Positions 16,130 to 24,256 of a stretch of DNA of 64,000 bases are shown here, piece by piece. How positions within the stretch are numbered: the stretch's first letter is position 1; each line of letters begins with the position of its first letter. Origin of the DNA: Rossellomorea arthrocnemi (GTDB lineage: Bacteria; Bacillota; Bacilli; Bacillales; Bacillaceae_B); the NCBI RefSeq assembly GCF_904424705.1, contig NZ_CAJGBF010000003.1, positions 334,419-398,418 of the forward strand, read 5' to 3'. The notes beneath the pieces are model-generated. The model worked only from the letters and a program-made list of their open reading frames with translations. It searched no databases and was not told where the DNA came from. Both the position numbers and the translations under genes were made by a program.

Positions 16130-19100
16130 TTGAAGTCTATACACCAAAAACTCATAAAAGATCGTTGCGGTACTGTTTCTTTCAGAAGAGGAGAGGCGTA
16201 TTACCGGGCGAATAAAGTGAAATTATCCGAATATACCAGACAATATTGTCAAGGGATTGTTATGGGGGAAGAAGATTTCCTTGTTACCATTCAAGAGGAT
16301 TCAAAGGGTGAAATTGAAGCCCGGTGCAGCTGTCCGAAGCTGGCTTCATTTAATAAGGATTGTCAGCATATTGCTGCTGTCCTATTAGCGATACAAAATG
16401 ATCAGAGAAATGTACAAAGCTATGAAGAAGGAATTACAGGAGAATTCTTCACACTGTTCCAAGAAGAATCCTATCGTTCCCCGGCTAAACTTCGGCACTT
16501 TGAGAATAGGAAGATACTCCAGAATGAATTTTTGATTAAACCAGTATCCACAAAAAGCGGGAGAGAAAGGCTTGGAATTGAATTCACGATCCAAGGTGAA
16601 AAGGTACCCCGTTTTTATTCCTTTCTGGAAAGCATTCTGGAGGCAAAGCCGTTCCATCTGTCAGACTCCTTTATCTTCAATCCGGAGTTTCATTGCTTTG
16701 AAGAAAATACAGCTGTTGTGCTTCAACACCTTATAAAATTATTAACGGATTCCGATAAGGAAAAGAACGATGGTAGTTGTTTGCTAATTCCTCCGTCATT
16801 ATGGGAGAAGTTGTCTCCAGCACTGATAATTTCCGAAAACGTGATCGTACAGCAAAACGAATCGGTGTTTGAAGGGATGGAACAAAGAAAATTACCTCTT
16901 CCAATAAATTTCCATTTTAGTCAGGCGGACCAAGGGGGTTACAGGTTATACATTACCGAATTAAAGGATATGGCTGTCTTGGAAGAGTATCAAACCGTCA
17001 TTCACGATGGTACATTTACAACACTTGAACGTATGGATTGCAAACGGCTTTCTGAATTAAACAGGCTTCTTGCCCATTCAGGGTCCGATTTCATTCCGAT
17101 TCCCCAAGACCAGATCGGCTTTTTCCTTGAAAGAGTGGCAGTTGGATTAAAAAGATTAGGGGAAGTGAACATTTCAGAAGACATTGCCCGGAGAGTGGAA
17201 TCTGCTCCACTTGTTGCAAAGCTTTATCTGGATCGAGTGAAAAATCGCTTATTAGCCGGTCTTGAATTTCATTATGAGCAAGTAGTCATTCATCCACTGG
17301 AAAATAGGGAGCCTCCTTCAGGATCTATATTGATTCGTAATGTAGAGAAAGAGGATACCATTTTGGAATGGATGGAGGAGTTTTCTTTCGGGAAAACCGA
17401 AGGAGGATACTACTTACACAATGAAGACTTGGAGTATGAGTTTTTAACCTATGGTGTGACGAAGCTTCAAAGGGAGGTTCAAATTTATGCCACTACGGCA
17501 GTGAGAAACAGAATTTCCAAGGAAAGTCATCCACCAAAAATCCGGGTCAAAGTGAAAAAAGAAAGAATGAACTGGCTGGAGTTTACATTTGATATGGATG
17601 GTATACCCGAACGACAGGTTATGGAAATCCTGGAGTCACTCGAAGAAAAGCGAAAGTATTATCGGATGAGAAACGGTTCACTGCTGTCACTTGAATCAAA
17701 AGAATTTCAAGATATCCAGCGTTTCCTCCACACCTCTCAAGCAGAGATGAATGACCTGGTAAAGGGACTTGTGCTTCCATTGCATCAAAGTCTGGACCTT
17801 CTAGATTCAGTTGATGGCGGACAGATGTTCATACTCGAGGATTCTTTTAAAGAATTCTTCCAGCAAATCATGGATCCCGACAGCTTGGAGGTTTCAGTTC
17901 CATCTAGTTTGGACTCTCTGTTGCGGGATTATCAAAAGACCGGCTTCCGTTGGATGAAGACACTTTCCCATTATGGAATGGGAGGAATCTTGGCTGATGA
18001 TATGGGGTTGGGAAAAACGATACAGAGTATAACATTCCTTGTGTCGGAACTTGAAGCGATCAGGTCCGGGAAGCTACCAGCTCTGATTGTTTGCCCTTCA
18101 TCCCTCACATATAATTGGCAAAGCGAATTTGGGAAGTTCTCTCCCGACATAAAGACACTCATCATAGATGGAAGCAAAGCAGAACGAAGGAAGAAACAAA
18201 AAAAAATGAAAGATGTAGATGTAATCATTACATCCTACCCTTTACTTCGCAGCGACAGTAAATGGTATGAAATCCAAGAATTTCATTCGGTCTTTTATGA
18301 TGAGGCACAGGCATTTAAAAACCCACTCACCCAAACGGCAAGATGTGTCAAGAAGATACAGGCACCGATTCGATTTGCATTGACCGGAACGCCGGTGGAA
18401 AATTCTCTTGAAGAGCTTTGGTCCATCTTTCATGTTGTATTTCCTGGCTTATTTAGAGGGCTAAAGGATTACAGTCGTTTGACGAAGAAAGATATCGCGA
18501 AAAGAATCAGACCATTTGTTCTCCGAAGATTGAAAGAAGATGTATTGTCTGAGCTTCCCGGAAAAGAGGAAATCATAGACTCAGTAGAACTCCTGCCGCA
18601 GCAGAAAGAGTTATATGCAGCCTATCTCGCCAAACTAAGGCATGATACAATGAAGCATTTAGATAAAAACACGTTGAGGAAAAATAAAATTAAAATTCTG
18701 GCAGGGTTGACCCGGTTAAGACAGATATGTTGTCATCCAGGATTATTTGTTGACGGGTATCATGGTTCCTCTGCGAAATTCAGACAGCTCATGAATATGT
18801 TGGAGGAATCCAGGTTGGCAGGAAGAAAGGTCCTGGTATTTTCTCAATTCACGAAAATGCTTGAAATGATCGGGAGAGAATTGACTGATAAAGGAAAAGC
18901 GTATTTCTACTTGAATGGAGCCACTCCATCAGATGAGAGGGTTCGTATGTGCAATCGATTTAATGAAGGAGAACGTAATCTTTTTCTTATTTCATTAAAG
19001 GCGGGGGGAACGGGTTTAAATCTAACAAGTGCCGACACGGTCATTATGTACGATACATGGTGGAATCCCGCAGTAGAGGAGCAAGCAGCAGACCGGGCTC

Positions 19101-19300
19101 ACCGGATGGGACAGAAAAATACGGTCCAGGTGATCAGGCTTATTGCCAAAGGAACGATTGAAGAGAAGATGAACGAGCTTCAGGATAAAAAGCGTCACCT
19201 GATCCACGAGGTCATGAATCCTGATGAAAAGATGGTACAAACTTTAACCGAGGATGAGTTGAAAGAAATCTTATTATTAGATCAACAAACAGTGAAATAG
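16130..19300 (+). CDS. SWIM zinc-finger SNF2-family DEAD/DEAH ATPase
   Basis: Nucleic-acid-dependent translocase of about 1056 residues. Order: SWIM zinc finger (CSCPKLASFNKDCQH, about 66-80), a long SNF2-associated N-terminal region, then the ATPase core with Walker A DDMGLGKT (about 622), Walker B DEAQ (about 723), LTGTPVENSLEELW, and the second RecA lobe ending AGGTGLNLT and DRAHRMGQ (about 989). Bacterial members (B. subtilis YwqA-like) are thought to remodel protein-DNA or polymerase complexes; the target is unknown. GGAAGGA at 16114-16120 supports the TTG at 16130; an in-frame ATG at 16112 lacks one. A second SWIM-less paralogue may exist elsewhere. Confidence 0.9.
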   Translation: MKSIHQKLIKDRCGTVSFRRGEAYYRANKVKLSEYTRQYCQGIVMGEEDFLVTIQEDSKGEIEARCSCPKLASFNKDCQHIAAVLLAIQNDQRNVQSYEEGITGEFFTLFQEESYRSPAKLRHFENRKILQNEFLIKPVSTKSGRERLGIEFTIQGEKVPRFYSFLESILEAKPFHLSDSFIFNPEFHCFEENTAVVLQHLIKLLTDSDKEKNDGSCLLIPPSLWEKLSPALIISENVIVQQNESVFEGMEQRKLPLPINFHFSQADQGGYRLYITELKDMAVLEEYQTVIHDGTFTTLERMDCKRLSELNRLLAHSGSDFIPIPQDQIGFFLERVAVGLKRLGEVNISEDIARRVESAPLVAKLYLDRVKNRLLAGLEFHYEQVVIHPLENREPPSGSILIRNVEKEDTILEWMEEFSFGKTEGGYYLHNEDLEYEFLTYGVTKLQREVQIYATTAVRNRISKESHPPKIRVKVKKERMNWLEFTFDMDGIPERQVMEILESLEEKRKYYRMRNGSLLSLESKEFQDIQRFLHTSQAEMNDLVKGLVLPLHQSLDLLDSVDGGQMFILEDSFKEFFQQIMDPDSLEVSVPSSLDSLLRDYQKTGFRWMKTLSHYGMGGILADDMGLGKTIQSITFLVSELEAIRSGKLPALIVCPSSLTYNWQSEFGKFSPDIKTLIIDGSKAERRKKQKKMKDVDVIITSYPLLRSDSKWYEIQEFHSVFYDEAQAFKNPLTQTARCVKKIQAPIRFALTGTPVENSLEELWSIFHVVFPGLFRGLKDYSRLTKKDIAKRIRPFVLRRLKEDVLSELPGKEEIIDSVELLPQQKELYAAYLAKLRHDTMKHLDKNTLRKNKIKILAGLTRLRQICCHPGLFVDGYHGSSAKFRQLMNMLEESRLAGRKVLVFSQFTKMLEMIGRELTDKGKAYFYLNGATPSDERVRMCNRFNEGERNLFLISLKAGGTGLNLTSADTVIMYDTWWNPAVEEQAADRAHRMGQKNTVQVIRLIAKGTIEEKMNELQDKKRHLIHEVMNPDEKMVQTLTEDELKEILLLDQQTVK

Positions 19301-19323
19301 AGTTAAGTTTACACTTGCTTTTA

Positions 19324-19364
19324 GGAGATACTATCATGGTGGAGATCTGGACTGAGGTATCTCC
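19324..19364 (+). other. Hairpin in the mgtE leader
   Basis: GGAGATAC pairs with GTATCTCC across 25 bases, between the helicase stop and the mgtE ribosome binding site. It is far too short for an M-box magnesium riboswitch and has no T-run. Function unknown. Confidence 0.35.
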
Positions 19365-19411
19365 CACTTTAAGTAAATTTGAACAGAAACACATCATAAG
19401 GAGTACGCACT

Positions 19412-20770
19412 ATGAGTTTAGGCATGATGGAAAACGAAATCACTCTTGCTATTATCCAAAGCTTGAAGGACGGAAGGAAAAACGATTTTATAGAGATTAT
19501 TGAAGAGCTGCAACCTTATGATATAGCTCAGCAATACCTGCATATTCCTTCTAAGCATCGAAATAAATTTTTATTGTATTTACCTTTAGAACAATTAACG
19601 GAATTCATTCAGGAGATTGAAAGAGAAGATCAGTTGATTGTTTTAGAAAAACTAGGGATAGAAAAGTCGACGAAAGTCCTTGACCTTATGGAAAATGACA
19701 ACCTGGCTACATTATTGACAGATTTGGAGCCTGAAAAGATAGAGGAACTCTTATCTGAAATGAGTCAGGCCGAGTCTCAAGTGGTTCAGAATCTCATGAC
19801 CTATCAACCGGAAACAGCCGGTCGTATCATGAATAACCGGTATGTCTGGATACCTAAACACTATACAGTCCGTGAAGCGGTGGATAAGCTGAAGCATTTC
19901 GCAGAATTAGCAGAGTATCTTAATTATCTATATGTCATTGACGAAGATAAAAAATTGATAGGGGTCATTTCCTATAAAGATTTATTACTTAGTGAGTTAT
20001 TAGATAAAATAGAAGATATCATGTACAGCCGTGTGGTAAAAGTGGATGTCCATACGGATCAGGAAGACGTCGCAAAGTTGATCAGCCGTTATGATTTCAT
20101 TACAATCCCTGTCATAGAGGGAGATGGAAAGCTGGTTGGGGTCATTACTGTTGATGATATAATTGATGTTGTGATTCAAGAGGCGAATGAGGATATTGAA
20201 AAGCTTTCGGCGTCGGGGAAGTCCATCGACTTTACGACAAAGCCATTCGTCGCAGCTTATCGTCGCTTGCCGTGGCTCATACTTTTATTATTCATTGGTC
20301 TTGTATCAGGGAGTATCATTGACAGATTCTCTGCGACACTGGAACAGGTGGTGGCACTTGCTTTCTTTATGCCGATGATTGCGGGCATGACCGGGAACAC
20401 GGGTACGCAATCCTTAGCCGTCGTGGTCAGAGGACTGGTATCGAATGATTTGGATGTGAAACAAGTCATAAAGCTGGTTTTTCGGGAATTATGGGTAGGT
20501 ATCATCATCGGTGTGACCTGTGCCGTCATGATTGCCCTCATTGCCTTTGTGTGGCAGGGGAATATGGTTCTTGGGTTGGTGGTGGGAAGTTCCTTACTGA
20601 TTACCTTAATCATCGGGACATTGGCAGGCACTATCATCCCCCTCATTCTATACAAGTTCAATGTAGACCCTGCCGTGGCTTCCGGCCCATTGATCACAAC
20701 GATCAATGATATTCTCTCTCTTCTCATTTATTTTGGAATTGCCACAATGTTTATTACGAAATTAATGTAG
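19412..20770 (+). CDS. mgtE: Magnesium transporter/channel MgtE
   Basis: 452-residue homodimeric Mg2+ channel. An acidic alpha-helical N domain (about 1-130) with MgtE repeats such as LATLLTDLEPEKIEELLSEM comes first. A pair of CBS domains follows (about 140-260; YLNYLYVIDEDKKLIGVI and DFITIPVIEGDGKLVGVITV), then a connecting helix and five membrane helices. The pore signature MTGNTGTQSLAVVVRGL is intact. N and CBS domains close the pore when cytoplasmic Mg2+ is high, so regulation is largely in the protein. AAGGAG nine bases before the ATG. Confidence 0.96.
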   Translation: MSLGMMENEITLAIIQSLKDGRKNDFIEIIEELQPYDIAQQYLHIPSKHRNKFLLYLPLEQLTEFIQEIEREDQLIVLEKLGIEKSTKVLDLMENDNLATLLTDLEPEKIEELLSEMSQAESQVVQNLMTYQPETAGRIMNNRYVWIPKHYTVREAVDKLKHFAELAEYLNYLYVIDEDKKLIGVISYKDLLLSELLDKIEDIMYSRVVKVDVHTDQEDVAKLISRYDFITIPVIEGDGKLVGVITVDDIIDVVIQEANEDIEKLSASGKSIDFTTKPFVAAYRRLPWLILLLFIGLVSGSIIDRFSATLEQVVALAFFMPMIAGMTGNTGTQSLAVVVRGLVSNDLDVKQVIKLVFRELWVGIIIGVTCAVMIALIAFVWQGNMVLGLVVGSSLLITLIIGTLAGTIIPLILYKFNVDPAVASGPLITTINDILSLLIYFGIATMFITKLM

Positions 20771-20828
20771 AGGGATAGACAAAAAATTTTCGTGTAGTAA
20801 ATATTCAGATATCACAAGAGAGTCAAGG

Positions 20829-20870
20829 CTCCTGTTGATACATTGTATTAGCAGGAGGCTCTTTCATTTA
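20829..20870 (+). terminator. Probable terminator after mgtE
   Basis: A 13-bp stem with two G-U pairs (CTCCTGTTGATAC / GTATTAGCAGGAG) closes an ATT loop; the tail GCTCTTTCATTT is moderately T-rich. It separates mgtE from the crcB pair. Confidence 0.65.
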
Positions 20871-20898
20871 AGAAATAGCATGACTGAGGTGAACATTA

Positions 20899-21297
20899 AT
20901 GGTCTATATACTAGTTGGAGCAGCCGGAACGGTGGGGGCTTTACTGCGGTATTATCTTGGAATATTTGCTGGAGGCTGGTGGGATTATACATTTCCTTTG
21001 GGTACCTTTCTAGCTAATATGATTGGAAGCTTTACGTTGGGATTGCTCACAACATACATATTTCAAATGAAGAAGATCCATCCAATGGGAGCAACAGCCA
21101 TCGGGACAGGAATGATTGGATCTTTCACCACTTTTTCCACATTTAGTGTCGAAACTGTAAACCTCCTTACTCATTCTCATCTGTTTATTGCACTTATTTA
21201 TATATTAGGAAGTGTGTTCGGAGGGTTATTGATGTCATGGGCAGGTTTTGTGATTGGAAATCAGAAAGTTAATCAGTTTAACCGAGAGGGGGCGTAG
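20899..21297 (+). CDS. crcB: Fluoride exporter subunit CrcB/Fluc 1
   Basis: 132-residue Fluc-type fluoride channel subunit with four membrane helices. Family motifs are visible: GAAGTVGALLRYYLG at the N-terminus, TFLANMIGSFTLGLL (the conserved pore Asn and Ser), and GTGMIGSFTTFSTFSVE with the phenylalanine-box and Thr/Ser track. Passive F- efflux protects cytoplasmic enzymes. Gram-positive bacteria commonly make a heterodimer from two adjacent genes, as here: the stop is two bases before the second gene. GAGGTGA precedes the ATG. No fluoride riboswitch is visible upstream. Confidence 0.95.
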   Translation: MVYILVGAAGTVGALLRYYLGIFAGGWWDYTFPLGTFLANMIGSFTLGLLTTYIFQMKKIHPMGATAIGTGMIGSFTTFSTFSVETVNLLTHSHLFIALIYILGSVFGGLLMSWAGFVIGNQKVNQFNREGA

Positions 21298-21299
21298 AG

Positions 21300-21659
21300 A
21301 TGATTATGCAAGGCGTAATGGTTGCAATCGGAGGTTTTTTTGGGGCTGTGTCCCGCTTTGGGATCAGCTGTTTATTCAAGAAATATTATACATCTGGTTT
21401 TCCATATGCCACCCTATTCGTCAATTTGGTAGGATCATTTCTCCTTGGATATGTAATCGCTTCGGGTATCGGTGAAACAGGTATTCTTCTTCTTGGTACT
21501 GGTTTTCTGGGTTCCTTCACCACTTTTTCCACTTTTAAACTTGAAAACATTCAATTTCATGCCGATAAAAAATGGAAGCCCCTGATTTCGTATCTCCTCC
21601 TAAGCTATACGTTTGGCATCTTATTTGCGTTTTTAGGAATGGTAATAGGAAGATTGTAA
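21300..21659 (+). CDS. crcB: Fluoride exporter subunit CrcB/Fluc 2
   Basis: 119-residue partner of the preceding subunit, with the same fold in shorter form: GGFFGAVSRFGISCLF, TLFVNLVGSFLLGYV and GTGFLGSFTTFSTFKLE. The conserved Asn of the pore and the FTTFSTF phenylalanine box are intact in both subunits, so either could contribute a functional pore. GAGGGGGCG lies inside the end of the first gene, and the two-base gap implies translational coupling. An ATG at 21306 is a possible alternative start. A strong terminator follows. Confidence 0.94.
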   Translation: MIMQGVMVAIGGFFGAVSRFGISCLFKKYYTSGFPYATLFVNLVGSFLLGYVIASGIGETGILLLGTGFLGSFTTFSTFKLENIQFHADKKWKPLISYLLLSYTFGILFAFLGMVIGRL

Positions 21660-21733
21660 GCCATAAGATTCAGGGAGAAGTTGTACAGCTTTTCATTTAG
21701 TTTATATATCAACACTGAATGAAAATCACGAAT

Positions 21734-21760
21734 AGGTTCAGGAACCCCTGAACCTTTTTT
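21734..21760 (+). terminator. Terminator of the crcB pair
   Basis: AGGTTCAGG and CCTGAACCT with a 4-nt loop, followed by six T. Confidence 0.93.
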
Positions 21761-21911
21761 CGATATCCGGGGTACATTCATGCAGCCCTGACTGGTGAAC
21801 CATCATGTCGAAGGAAGAAAGGGGTAAAACCGTCTAGGATTGAAACCCAATTTGTATTTGGATAGGGAACTTTGGAACTGAGACGTTTGTATTTTAAAGG
21901 TGGTTCCATCT

Positions 21912-21947
21912 TAAAAAGGACTGTTTCACTAAGAAACAGATCCTTTT
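21912..21947. terminator. Bidirectional terminator, mainly for the minus-strand DinB gene
   Basis: AAAGGACTGTTTC and GAAACAGATCCTTT pair with one bulged A and a 5-nt loop; both strands carry a T-run. It lies 9 bases past the DinB stop. Confidence 0.85.
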
Positions 21948-21955
21948 GAATGCGT

Positions 21956-22450
21956 TTATAATGTTGATTTCAACTCTTGGATCTGTTCTAGATGTCTTTT
22001 CTCATGATAACCAATAAAGGGTACCCACTCATCTAAACGGATATGACCGAAGATCGGGTGAGGATACGCTTTTTTCTGTAAAGCTTCCTTGCTTGTTGTA
22101 TTAAGGAAGGTAAGGAGATCTTTTCTTGAAGCTTCCAATTTTGCTTTCATTTGTTGAAGGGACTGTTTTTCTTCTGTAGGTACCACAAATGGAGGAGCGA
22201 CTACCTTGGTAGATCGATCTACAGTAAAGTGGATCGGTTTAGACTCCACATCCTTTTCTTCCCCCTTTTCCAACGTCAATTGGAGTGTCTTTGTCAAGGA
22301 TCGTTCCATTAAATAAAGATGTTCCAAAACTTGCATGATCGTCCAACGACCTTCTTCTGACTCTGTGTTTAATTGATCTGTTGATAAATCTTCAACACTA
22401 TTCAGTATTTCGGAACGGATATCTTCAATGATAGTAATCTCTTTTTCCAT
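21956..22450 (-). CDS. DinB-superfamily protein
   Basis: Intact four-helix-bundle protein of 164 residues. The first ligand histidine lies in MQVLEHLYLMERSL (about 44-46) and the second and third in FIGYHEKRHLEQIQEL near the C-terminus, the expected HxxxxH geometry of the DinB_2/YfiT type. Members bind Zn or Ni and include bacillithiol- or mycothiol-dependent transferases; no substrate can be assigned. GAGGAGG lies eight bases before the ATG. It is a single-gene unit on the minus strand between two terminators. Confidence 0.85.
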   Translation of the reverse strand: MEKEITIIEDIRSEILNSVEDLSTDQLNTESEEGRWTIMQVLEHLYLMERSLTKTLQLTLEKGEEKDVESKPIHFTVDRSTKVVAPPFVVPTEEKQSLQQMKAKLEASRKDLLTFLNTTSKEALQKKAYPHPIFGHIRLDEWVPFIGYHEKRHLEQIQELKSTL

Positions 22451-22542
22451 ACTATATCCTCCTCGTTTTTGCTTTCAACCCCATTTTACTCTTGAGAAAG
22501 AGGGACGTACAGTAATAGCTCTTAAGGGGGGACAGGCAATTT

Positions 22543-22589
22543 AAAAAGAACGAAAAGCTCTAGTCGGTCTTGAGCTTTTCGTTCTTTTT
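22543..22589. terminator. Perfect 18-bp terminator between two minus-strand genes
   Basis: AAAAAGAACGAAAAGCTC and its exact reverse complement around an 11-nt loop, T-rich on the minus strand exit. It ends the MFS gene before the DinB gene. Confidence 0.93.
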
Positions 22590-22601
22590 AGAATGGTTGA
22601 A

Positions 22602-24041
22602 TCAATTTTCAGTTCCTTCTGTATCAAAATCGGGAGCAATCGCTTTGCGAATAAATAAAGAAATAAGAAACGCGACTACTGCCAATGCCAGCGCAAACCA
22701 ATAAGCATGATGAACACCATAGGTCATGGCGTTATGAAGGATTCCTTCAGTTAGTGCGCCAGATTCCTCTTCAATGTATCCTGCCTGACTTTGAGTCATG
22801 ATGCTGACAAAGATGGATACTCCAAGTGCACCTGCAACGGGCTGTAAAGTATTGGCAATGGCCGTTCCGTGTGGATAGAGGTGCTTTGGAAGCTCATTCA
22901 ATCCATTCGTCTGTGCAGGCATCATGATGGCTGAAATGGAAAGCATCAAAACCATGTAGACAATCACAAATAGCCAAATGGGTGTAGTTGGATTGATCGT
23001 ACTAAAGAAAATCATGACTCCAACCAATATTAAAGTACCAGGAATGATAAGTTTTCTTGGTCCGTATTTATCAAATAGTGAGCCCATGGTGGGAGACATC
23101 AGGCCATTCAGGAGTGCTCCAGGAAGTAACAAAAGACCAGCCGTTTTAGCAGTATATCCGAGAGGCCCCTGCAAGTACATCGGCATGACAATTTCAGAAG
23201 CGAACATAGCCATAATAACGATGACGAAGATTGTAACGCCTCTTGTATAACTCTTGAAGCGAAAGACCCTGACGTCAAGCAACGGTTCTTCCAGCCTTAA
23301 TTGACGCAGAACAAAGAGAACGATACTAATCACTGATATGGCTAGAATGGCAATGATTTTGACCGAAGTGAAACCAGCTTCTTCTTCACCTGCGGCACTG
23401 AACCCGTATACGATCCCGCCGATTCCGATGGAAGAGAGAATGATTGAGAATATATCAACAGCAGGTCGGGAAATCTCACCAACATTTTGTAGGTATTTCA
23501 CAGCAAACAGGATGGAAAATACAGCAAATGGAATGACAGTTATAAACAACCATCTCCAACCAAGAAAGTCGACGATCACTCCAGACAGTGTCGGTCCGAT
23601 GGCTGGTGCGAACATGATAACCAATCCGAATGTACCCATGATTTTACCACGGACTTCCGGTCTGTAAATCAATAACAGGGCATTCATAATGACAGGGATC
23701 AATAATCCCGTTCCAACTGCCTGAATCATCCGACCGGCCAGTAGCATGGGGAAGTTCACGGCGCATGCTGCAATGATAGTTCCGAGAAGGAATATGCTCA
23801 TGACCCCGATGAACATCTGTCTGGTAGTGAACCACTGAATCAGAAGGGCGGAAATGGGCATCAGGACACCCATAACGAGCATGAACCCTGTTGCAAGCCA
23901 CTGAACAGTAGGAGCATCTACATGAAAGACCTCCATTAATTCTGTCAGGGCAATATTTAATAAAGTTTCATTCAATATGGCAAAAAAAGCACCGATCATG
24001 AAGGTAATGAGGATGGCTTTGGAATTGATTTTAGTAGTCAT
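22602..24041 (-). CDS. Multidrug MFS transporter, DHA2 (14-TM) family
   Basis: 479-residue drug:proton antiporter with 14 predicted helices. It shows the DHA2 features: IALTELMEVFHVDAPTVQWLATGFML in helices 1-2, the A-motif region with AGRMIQAVGTGLLIPV, and motif C GLVIMFAPAIGPTLSGVIVD. It is of the LmrB/EmrB-QacA type. GGAGGAACTAC precedes the ATG. No dedicated regulator is adjacent. A clear paralogue lies at 41547-42962 with conserved segments such as IPHGTA versus YPHGTA and GPTLSG in both. Substrates are unknown. Confidence 0.92.
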   Translation of the reverse strand: MTTKINSKAILITFMIGAFFAILNETLLNIALTELMEVFHVDAPTVQWLATGFMLVMGVLMPISALLIQWFTTRQMFIGVMSIFLLGTIIAACAVNFPMLLAGRMIQAVGTGLLIPVIMNALLLIYRPEVRGKIMGTFGLVIMFAPAIGPTLSGVIVDFLGWRWLFITVIPFAVFSILFAVKYLQNVGEISRPAVDIFSIILSSIGIGGIVYGFSAAGEEEAGFTSVKIIAILAISVISIVLFVLRQLRLEEPLLDVRVFRFKSYTRGVTIFVIVIMAMFASEIVMPMYLQGPLGYTAKTAGLLLLPGALLNGLMSPTMGSLFDKYGPRKLIIPGTLILVGVMIFFSTINPTTPIWLFVIVYMVLMLSISAIMMPAQTNGLNELPKHLYPHGTAIANTLQPVAGALGVSIFVSIMTQSQAGYIEEESGALTEGILHNAMTYGVHHAYWFALALAVVAFLISLFIRKAIAPDFDTEGTEN

Positions 24042-24224
24042 GTAGTTCCTCCAAAAATAATAAAATGTAACACTTATCTATAATGCTTGATGCAGGCAAA
24101 TATCTCAAGGGTAAAATTCAATTCATAAAAAAACCGGCTTTTCGCCAGATTCTTCTCAACTCATCACGCCCTCATATGTAGTATGTTCCATTCGGGGTGG
24201 TGATATTTCAAATGATCAAATAAA

Positions 24225-24249
24225 TGAGGGGAGACAACGTCTCCCCTCA
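24225..24249 (-). terminator. Terminator of the RND transporter gene
   Basis: TGAGGGGAGAC, AAC loop, GTCTCCCCTCA: a perfect 11-bp stem, with TTTATTTGAT following on the minus strand. Confidence 0.85.
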
Positions 24250-24256
24250 GGATATG

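Noticed and set aside
19301..19411. M-box magnesium riboswitch upstream of mgtE
   Set aside because: Only 111 bases are available and no M-box conserved blocks are seen; a single 8-bp hairpin remains.
19315..19503. Small gene overlapping the mgtE start
   Set aside because: It is out of frame with the strong mgtE ribosome binding site and has no protein-like features.
20771..20898. Fluoride riboswitch upstream of crcB
   Set aside because: None of the conserved GGCGATGG-type sequence is present; the only structure is a terminator hairpin for mgtE.
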